A stretch of DNA of 13,063 nucleotides from Cephalothrix simula (lineage: Eukaryota; Nemertea; Palaeonemertea; Archinemertea; Cephalotrichidae). Both the position numbers and the translations under genes were made by a program. The stretch is from contig JAXIUW010210286.1 of NCBI GenBank assembly GCA_035591015.1, positions 1 to 13,063 on the forward strand, written 5' to 3'. The notes below the pieces were generated by a model. The model worked only from the letters and a program-made list of their open reading frames with translations. It made no database searches and was not told the origin of the DNA. Positions 1 to 7,900 of this stretch are shown in pieces (within the stretch, counting starts at the first letter, position 1; the number at the start of each line of letters is the position of its first letter).

Positions 1-680
1 AATTTTCAGGATTTTCGAAAATTATCGATTTTAAAAAGCTGTGGTGAATTAAGACCAAATTTTTATGGGTAATAAGTAAGTATTTATATTATTTATTCCA
101 CCTAAAAAATTGGGTCAAGGTCCTCCGAATTGAGCGCAAGAGCTCTTCGTTTTCGGATCTGGGTCGTTTCCGGAACTGGTTCCTCGACTGTATTACTTCT
201 TGATTTGATCACTTATTTATGCATCCAGTAGAAAACAATTAGGTCATCCTGTAAACCCCCTTGGCTGTTCATTGATTTTTTGCGCTGTGCCACCTGCCGT
301 TTGGAGGTTGACAGCCTCTTTTTTGTCATAACCATCTTCAGCTACTAGATTATCCTTATTTTTTCAATAATTAAGCTTTTTTACGTAATACAGGAATACA
401 GAATTGTCGCTATGAACTTTTCTGTAACTAGTTTCCATCCGTAGTTGAACTTCTGTTACATCGAATCTGACCTTTTCAAAGATTCAGGATAAAATCAGTA
501 TTTTTTGCCATAGAAAATAACGCGTGTTGTTTTGGGGTTGCTCTATGCAAAACAGGGCATATTGGTCATATTTTGCTTATGGGCATATTGGATTATAAAT
601 TACAGAAATTCTAAATTTAAAAAAAATTAAATCAACAACTGAGGCTTATATAGGCCTACAAAATACATGCGGTACATGTA
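1..680. other. Intergenic sequence, no gene supported
   Basis: AT-rich with two GC-richer patches at about 115-195 and 245-325. The first is open in several frames for 30-40 codons (for example minus-strand frames ending with stops near 100-110), so it could be part of a neighbouring exon or an old repeat. I see no clear splice sites or recognisable protein. Nothing else is evident. Confidence 0.4.
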
Positions 681-797
681 TGTGAATCTTTTGCATAAAA
701 CCGCATTTCAGCATTTTCGTGTGAGTCTATTGCATAAAGCCGCATTTCAGCATTTTCATGTGAATCTTTTGCATAAAGCCGCATTTCAGCATTTTTG
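681..797. repeat. Three tandem 39-bp repeats
   Basis: Three head-to-tail units occupy 681-719, 720-758 and 759-797 and differ from each other at only a few positions. Each unit contains TTGCATAAA, close to a POU octamer or C/EBP-type site, and CCGCATTTCAGCATTTT. The unit length is a multiple of three, so frames without a stop stay open through the array on both strands: plus 667-822 (51 codons, 13-residue repeats like VNLLHKAAFQHF) and minus 784-656 (42 codons, repeats like MRLYAKDSHENAE). No coding role is established. Confidence 0.9.
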
Positions 798-1593
798 TGA
801 AGGTACTGCTGTTCGCTGCTAGTGCAGCTAGGTGCATATTTAAAACAGTAGAAACTGTTGACTTGTTGTAGATAACCTTTTCATCTTTGCGTTTTTGCTT
901 TCAATTTTTATAATAATAACTTCAGAAATGACAAATGACAATAATATTCGTATACTACATGCAATATAAGTTTTTTAAAGTAATTACTTCTTTGCATATA
1001 ATTATATATTAGTAATTGCAGCAAAATTCACGTAGTTACGCACGTTTGGAAATGATCTAAGTGTTCCGAACGTGCTTTGGGACAAGATATGTATACGTTA
1101 TTAGCAATATAAATGATGGCTAACCCAAATTTGTAACAATCAAAAGGTATTTTGGTATTAATTTCATTTGTAACTTTATTTTGATGAGGTGTTTAAATGA
1201 ACACTAGTTAGTTCTTTGTTGTACGGTCGGAATTAATTATTAAACATCACGTTTCACCAAAATGAAATGGATACTCTGTCACAATTGTCTCCTGAAATTG
1301 AAATGATACATAAGTAGCCTAAATAGGTATTAAAACAAGGCAAAACGGTGTTCATGTGCATCAATTATGTATAATTTTATCTATTTAGATGTGTATTAAT
1401 GATGGAGGTTATAAAATGATAATTTTACCAGAATAATACTTTTTCGATTGCTTTTTTGTGACAATGGAAAATATAAGGACGACATACATTTTATACATTT
1501 TAAAATTGTTTTATTAAACCCTATTTCATAATTGAATTTTTTATTTTATTTTTTTAATATTTCAGTGACGAATTTTGAATATTTCAAGTGATG
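798..1593. other. Intergenic AT-rich sequence, nothing recognisable
   Basis: About 800 nt of AT-rich DNA between the 39-bp tandem array and the inverted-repeat cluster. I found no gene, exon or clear repeat in it. Confidence 0.5.
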
Positions 1594-1742
1594 ATATTGA
1601 AAGTGTAAAACTCAATGATTTGTTCTGATGAAGTGTTACTTTATGTATTACAGGAGAGGCATTGATGAAAAAAATAGTGACGATTAAGAAAAAGTCATTG
1701 AGTTTTACACTTTCAATATTTTTTTCATCAATGCCTCTCCTG
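1594..1742. repeat. Permuted inverted-repeat cluster (A, B, A', B')
   Basis: Arm A (1594-1618, 25 nt) has an exact reverse complement A' at 1695-1719. Arm B (1651-1676, 26 nt) has an exact reverse complement B' at 1717-1742. A' and B' sit back to back, sharing three bases, in the same order as A and B. A simple inversion would give B' then A'. A 27-nt segment between A and B (1624-1650) recurs as a direct copy with two differences at 1770-1796. The pairs can form two mutually exclusive hairpins. Confidence 0.9.
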
Positions 1743-1755
1743 TCCATCCTCTTTA

Positions 1756-2004
1756 TAGTGTAGATGGACTCTGATGAAGTGCTACTTTATGTATTGCAAT
1801 CATAGGAGCTAATAAGTGAAATTTAATCTACTAAAAGACCGTCTACACTATTAATACGGGGCAGCCTCCCATTGAAAAGATAATGACGATTAAATAAGTG
1901 TATATTCTAATCAAAGTAACATTTAATCCTCTGATCCGCGTAAAACATCTGGTACAATTGGAGTATTTCTAGTATTACTCGGATTAAATCCTTCTAGTGT
2001 AGAC
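1756..2004. mobile_element. Candidate MITE-like element(s) with TAGTGTAGAC inverted ends
   Basis: TAGTGTAGATGG at 1756-1767 is inverted (11 of 12) at 1839-1850, and GTCTACACTA at 1841-1850 is exactly inverted at 1995-2004. An internal pair ATTTAATCC / GGATTAAAT is also inverted inside 1841-2004. The repeated end motif suggests one or two small non-autonomous inverted-repeat elements of about 95 and 165 bp. No open frame of transposase size is present and no target-site duplication is certain. The family is not identified. Confidence 0.4.
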
Positions 2005-2163
2005 TGGGCTTTATATCATAGATCGTAGAATTCAGGAAAAATAATAAGCTATTCTATTTCATATTAGGTCTTCAGTCTCGCCATATGGTCTTGCTACTAC
2101 GGAATGTTGCAGGCCGTAAGCAATACAATAGTACCATTAGACGGAGAAGACCTTAGAATATAT

Positions 2164-2213
2164 TTCGACAACTTTTTCAAGCGTAGCTTGAATATTCGAC
2201 AACTTTTTCAAGC
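2164..2213. repeat. Short 31-bp-period direct duplication
   Basis: TTCGACAACTTTTTCAAGC occurs at 2164-2182 and exactly again at 2195-2213. Between them is a small hairpin, TCAAGC-GTA-GCTTGA. It is likely a local tandem duplication; no function is apparent. Confidence 0.85.
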
Positions 2214-2540
2214 TTCTAGCTTTCTGTTTATACCACTTTTTTTATTCAGTTCATAATGTCCAGTTGACATTTTTCGCGATGTTTTTTAAAAGTTCAGTTA
2301 TATCATTAGAAAGAACTGACCATAGTTTTATCCGAAAAATTGATATTTTGACTAAATCAAATACCACAGGTTACTAATTAATGGAAATAAAAGAGCAGTT
2401 CCTTGCAGCAATCACGCTGATATTTATAAAAAAGAGCAAGATATTTTTTTCTTAGATGCTAAAAACAAATAACAACCTGGGATTGAAAAACAATTCCCAA
2501 GTGGCAAAAGTAACAATTTACCTGTTGCAAATAACTAGTG
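2214..2540. other. Intergenic AT-rich sequence, nothing recognisable
   Basis: No gene, RNA or repeat could be supported here. Confidence 0.5.
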
Positions 2541-3816
2541 AGGCAAAGAATGATTAACGTAGACAATTTATTGCTTCATTCATTTTCATTTCATTTATCT
2601 CTTTATACACCACATATATATTATATATTTTATCCATTCTATACAAACGATTTACAGTTTATACAATTTCATATACCTTTTATTTTAATATCTATTTATA
2701 CAGACAATAATATCCTGAATATATATTATGAATGTAATGACCGTTGACATTTTACAATTTTTAACAAGGAACAAACATAATTCTTAACAAAGAATATTTG
2801 AAATAAAAAATCTGGTAATAAATATACATGGAAAAAATTAACTTATTATATAATTTTCGAAAGAATTTTTTTTTGAAATTATATGTCTGAAATATTTGTT
2901 GAAAATTTTTAGCCGAAAATTTTTAACTTGAATAAATGCAAAAGAATTAACTGATTTTTTCACTGTCAGGAAAAATAGCACATATTGAGGAATGTTATTG
3001 TATTTAAAAACCCTGACAAAATTTTTAAATACATTTTGCAGACTATCATTAATACACCGCACACAATCATGACAACATGTATGAAGCACCACTAGAATAA
3101 CCAGATAACATGATAATTTAAAGTTATCTTTAAACATTTTATCTAAGCAAAAACTTGCCAATATAACATTTAACTGCAAAATAACTATTTTTTGAACTAC
3201 AACATCTTTTAATGAGCACCACATTAATTACCTAATTGATAAATTACTACCAATTAGTCCTGATGCATTTTGTAATTAATAGAAAAAAGAAATACATTTG
3301 GTAAACATCAACAATAGTGAAGAGACTGAAAAAATGTGTTCCCTACAAAATATTGACAGTGGCACAATGACTAGATTCCACTGAAAAAATGTCACTAAAT
3401 CGAACACATTGAGTAACAAAGATAAATAGAAAACCAATAGGGTTTTCAAGAGTATTTTTGAGGTTTTAAGAGGAAGCAACTAAGCTTCATGTTTTTCTGA
3501 GCAGCATACACATTTTTTATATCACAAACTGCCATTTTTTGAATACTGTTTAGTTTATATATAGCCTTAAACTGCTATATACATGTTTAATTATATTTCA
3601 AAACGCCTAAGTCATGAAATTAAGATCTAATTACTTAGGTTTTCAAGATTAAGGATAAATTGCTATATACGAAAGTTACATTTTTATTATGCCAAATCAA
3701 TTAGATATTGTTTTAATTTGATAATTTTTTTCGCAAAAATCCTTATATTTGAAAGCCTAAATAATTGTATAGTCTAAATAACAATGCCGTTAAGTATAAA
3801 TATTCATTACTTCCAA
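2541..3816 (-). other. AT-rich 3' UTR or downstream region of Tbx2/3
   Basis: This is low-complexity, very AT-rich sequence after the Tbx2/3 stop. The first 100-250 nt are likely 3' UTR; how far the transcript extends is unknown. It contains a minus-strand open frame of 128 codons (3224-2838) and one of 67 codons (3479-3276). Neither resembles a known family, and their composition (Phe, Ile, Asn, Lys, Val) follows the base composition. The left end (about 2541-2750) is a run of T/C- and TA-rich sequence with several ATAT tracts. No other feature is apparent. Confidence 0.5.
3683..3688 (-). terminator. Candidate poly(A) signal AATAAA for Tbx2/3
   Basis: TTTATT on the plus strand reads AATAAA on the minus strand, about 130 nt past the stop codon. 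ATTAAA variants lie on both sides, at 3712-3717 and 3586-3591, and more distant AATAAA hexamers are at 2679-2684 and 2567-2572. In DNA this AT-rich such hexamers arise by chance, so use of this site is unproven. A longer 3' UTR ending near 2550 is equally possible. Confidence 0.4.
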
Positions 3817-4910
3817 CTATTTTTCAATATATCTTGGAAAATCTGGACTTAAATGAGCAGTTTTTACTCGATCTAAACCATCCACCATTCTTTCAATACT
3901 TTTAAGTTCATTAGTAACTGAATTAGATGGTGCACTGGGTGAAGTTTGTGTCCTTGGAGGGCTTATTGATAGTCTTTCTCTGGCTGAATCCGATAAATTG
4001 CTAGGGAGACCGGCTGACGGCACCGGAAGCGTTGTCGTAACCATTGTCGTTTTTGTAAGTGGCAGTGAATAGGGAGAAAATCTATGCGACGGCCTTGGTG
4101 CAAATAAAGGTCCAATATGATTACTCACTAAAGGTGAGTCTGCGGTCGTTGAAGTGCCACTAAAGGGGTTAAAACTCTGGTGTAACAGTGGATGTCCAGC
4201 TGCGAGGGCTAACTGACTGTTCAACAAAAAGTTCGGAGGCATTTGGAATCCCATTTGCGAGGCGGAAGCCATTGCAGAGGGTAGATGGACTAGATCACTC
4301 GGAGATGATGACATAAAGGGAAATGATAAACCAGCTGAGGACACAGATGAAGATCCAGGATTGTACATAAATGGTCCAAAATGGGGAGATAATGGGTGTG
4401 ATCCGTTAGGATACGCTCCAGACCCGTATAAATATGAAAACATGGGATGATTGGCTGAAGGATGTACTACAGTCACATTTGGGGGACTAGTTGGTTCTTT
4501 ATTTGAAAGCGGTGAACCGGTTCCTGAGTGTTGATGCACACTACCATTTTCAGACGAACTTGGTCTGATAATTGGTGACTTATTTGAATGTTCTGGTGAT
4601 CGAATAAGGTGATCTGTAATACTGGGTGATCGGCGATGATGCTTCGGTGTTCGAGGCCGTTCGGAAAGTCTGAGACACAAGGGTGATTTTGCTCTAGATT
4701 CGGGGGATTTCGGCCCATGTGTATGCTCGTCGCTTTTACTTTCCCCTTCCTCTCTTGTTCGAGAACCTTCGCTATGGCAAGACGTCATGATTGGCGATGA
4801 GATACGATTTGATGATTCCGGAACCGAAAGGTCACATGCTTTTTCCTCAGTTGCTGATTCGTAAGTATTGTTTTGACTAGAAACTGGTGACAAATTCCTT
4901 GGTTGAGGTT
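3817..4910 (-). CDS. Tbx2/3: Tbx2/3 terminal exon: Ser/Pro-rich and C-terminal repression region
   Basis: The terminal exon supplies two bases of a split Glu codon, 363 codons and the TAG at 3819-3817. The acceptor is TTTTTATTTTCAG, with AG at 4912-4911. The open frame continues upstream to a Met codon at 4971, but that part is intron: it is AT-rich and lies behind the acceptor. The N-terminal third holds many SP/TP dipeptides (for example SPES, KSPLC, RTPK, RRSPS, IRSPE and NKSP), candidate proline-directed kinase sites. The middle is Gly/Ser/Pro/Phe-rich and ends in [28 protein letters not shown] with a following TTTLP, and the near-terminal [13 protein letters not shown], are conserved in Tbx2/3 proteins. 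In vertebrate homologues this C-terminal region carries repression activity; that role here is by homology. Confidence 0.93.
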
Positions 4911-7900
4911 CTGAAAATAAAAAATGAAAAATTTTATTTATGTATAGTGACATTTTGAAAAATATAATCAAATGACCTCCATAAATATCTGATGATTCAT
5001 TGATTCTACAAAAATCTAAATGACAACCCCAGAGTGGTCAACATAGACTGTCATTCCAATTTTTAACTTGCATTGGAAAAATACCCCAGAGACAGCTAGA
5101 GTGTCGAGAATCGACAGCGTCAAAATGTGAATCAATGATCAGTCCATCATTCTTGCTCAGGTTTTTCAGTTTCCACTTACTAAAAATCGATTCAGAACTT
5201 AGTGTCTTTCCGTAATTTTAAATGTAAAAAACGTCCCTAAATTTTGGGAAGTTAAAATCTGTCATCTATCACCCAAACTAGTCAGTTAGTCTGGCAATGT
5301 TTTCTAAAAGCGAAATATTAGATGTTTACAAAGAGTATTGCCAAACAAGAAAGTGACTGCAAGCAAATTGAGCGAGGGTTGATGAAACCTGGCAGGCAAA
5401 GGCCATGGTGTCAATTTCAGCGACATTTCTCTAAATGACCATAGACAAAGTTGACTCTCTGGGGATCAGTTGTCAACATCATTATCAACAGTGGCTGTTC
5501 ATATATTAGCTCTCTTGGGAGGCAATGCTCTCATCCGCAAAGTGAATATTGACCATATTGTATTTTGTTTGCCATTTTGTGATGGATGATACAGAACAAA
5601 TCTTTACTAGTGACCAAAATTGAGTATATTGACCAATTTCCTGAGAAGTTTATAACAAAATGTGTAATGGACACTGTGTCATTCTCACTCTGTTCTAACT
5701 TTGGCAAATTTGAACAGTTAATTAGAACTGGACCGGCTTTTGCCAGTTCTAATTAGCTGGGTTTTGCGCAATATTTAAAATTTGCAGTTTGCACAGAACG
5801 AATGTTTTGTGCTTAATTAATTGGGTGTTTTTAAAGTTATGTAAATATATATAAAGCGGCTTATCAATGCGTTTGATGCATTGTGATACTACCAGAAGTT
5901 GATATATAACAATCATCCTAAATTATGAATTTGTCATTCTTTTCATTGCGAAAAAGCTGTTTCAATACAAAGGAATATTAAAACCACAATATTTTTGGTC
6001 AGCTTTATTATTCAACACAGGTGTCACATAACAGTATGATGGATATCATCATTAATGACAGTAAATTAGTATAGGCTGCCAACAGATCGAAAATCCAACT
6101 CGTACATACGGGTTTATTGAATTTTGATGAATCAAAATTTCATACTTATCCCATAAGGTCACTATGCAATAATATCTTTGATGTTGGTGTTAATATCATA
6201 CATTATTAATAATATACAAAGCATTTATCACTCTGACACTTGCCGACAAAGAGCAACAGTTTGACAAAACAGCTAACCAATATGACGTTTTCCTAATTCA
6301 TGACTAAAATCAAGATATAATCTGCTAATATTCAACACCACATGCCTAAGTATTAACTACCAGGTAAATTTTATGCATTTCCATCTTTATCAGCAACATT
6401 GACCTACAATGACCTACTTGCTCCACCTTGACCTTGGCCTAGACCTTGCAATTGTTATAATAAAGATGACTTACCTGGAATCGGAACTAAAGATAACGGG
6501 ACTTTAGTAGGAGAGTCAACGTCGTCTTCGATATCACTTTCAGTAACACATATCTCCATATTCTCATCATCAATATCACTGCTTCCATCAACATCCACAT
6601 CTTCTTTAGGGGAAGTTGAACCTTGGCTTTGTAACATCAGCCTTCTGTCAAACAGAACAAAATTTGGTCAAATTATGTGTATATACCTCACATTATGGGG
6701 TTTCCAAAAAATGACGATAAGCACGTATCAAAGGATGAGGATGATGGTATATTATTTTATCCCTGCCGAGTTACAGTCAAATTATTTTCATACACATTTG
6801 CTCAGAATTACCAGTTTGCCACCAATCCATAAACACGGTATTACAACCACAAATTCAACAAATTTTTGAAGTAGAAAATGCTGCCTTTGAGGCTAGAAGT
6901 TTCTCTTAAAACCGAGTGCTTTGGCGCCGCAACTGCTATTCCCGACGCCGAAGAAGTTATATTATAGTGAATAAGTTACATCTTTATGTCAGGCCTAATT
7001 AACGTAACAGACTAAAAGAGGGGGCTTTATGTTTGTTAATATAACAGTTATAAACAATTGAACCATTCATTTTCGAATCGGAAAATTCATTTTTCATACA
7101 AAAAACTTTCAATTTGAGTTGATTAATATGCAAAAACTAAAATATGCAACAGTTGAACCTAACAGGTACCCAACTATTTCCTAAAAACCAACAAACAATA
7201 TATCTCTGCTCGATTCGAAATCAGTACAACTCGGGTGGTTTGTTCGAATATATTTGCCGCTTAAATTTCGTGGAAATTGGAAGTCACGAATTTCACGCGT
7301 TTCCAACAACTATTTTCACTTAATGCTCTCAGGGTTTGTCCTTAATTTGTAGTGCCTGACCTCATCAATGCTTGATACATATGATATATTACAGGATGAC
7401 TTCCTTCCTTAGGATTTTCCTCGCAAATTATTTCCGAATATATTTATAAACCATTGTGTTAGAGGCAGCGCCTAGTCTCCTAGGAAAACTAAACACGGAA
7501 CTGAGAAGGCAAGTAAATTGCATTGCTCATTTACGGCATCAACTCTTCATTGTTCACTCAAAACGAGATTTGCCGAGATTGCGTTGAAGAGAATTTATCG
7601 TCATGACTCTGGGCGCTACTTGAGTCCTCATTTTCTCGTCAGGGGATGACGGAATTTAGTAAGTAAAGTGGATTATCTGATTCTACAATGCAGTCAAGGA
7701 AGTGTTCTAGGGATGACAACTCTTGAAAAGCACTCGACACACAATCCGTCTCATTCTAGTTCCAATCTGTTTACGCCAAACACCGAATGTTTCTTACAGA
7801 AAGATTCACTCAATGCCATTTGACTCCTGCTTTGCTAATATCATAAATTTCACCATTAGAGGAATTGTTCAGTGGAGTGCTCATTTGATTCCACTTAAAA

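Larger units (their letters stand above)
4911..6474 (-). other. Tbx2/3 intron between exons c and d
   Basis: A 1,564-nt phase-1 intron with GTAAGT donor and TTTTCAG acceptor. It contains a degenerate foldback (about 5021-5478) and a perfect short hairpin (5716-5758), described separately. The rest (5760-6460) is ordinary AT-rich intron sequence with no exon-like open frame that I could recognise. Confidence 0.85.

Noticed and set aside
4911-4971. In-frame Met codon upstream of the terminal exon as a possible start of a separate 384-residue protein
   Set aside because: The segment lies behind a strong TTTTTATTTTCAG acceptor, is AT-rich and encodes hydrophobic intron-like residues. The spliced junction to the upstream exon keeps the frame and gives a Tbx2/3 protein.
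5716-5758. MicroRNA precursor
   Set aside because: The stem is only 16 bp and the flanks do not extend the pairing enough for a mature-length duplex.
6878-6967. 29-codon plus-strand ORF in a GC-richer patch
   Set aside because: It is too short, has no homology, and the minus-strand reading has no splice sites that would make it an extra Tbx2/3 exon.
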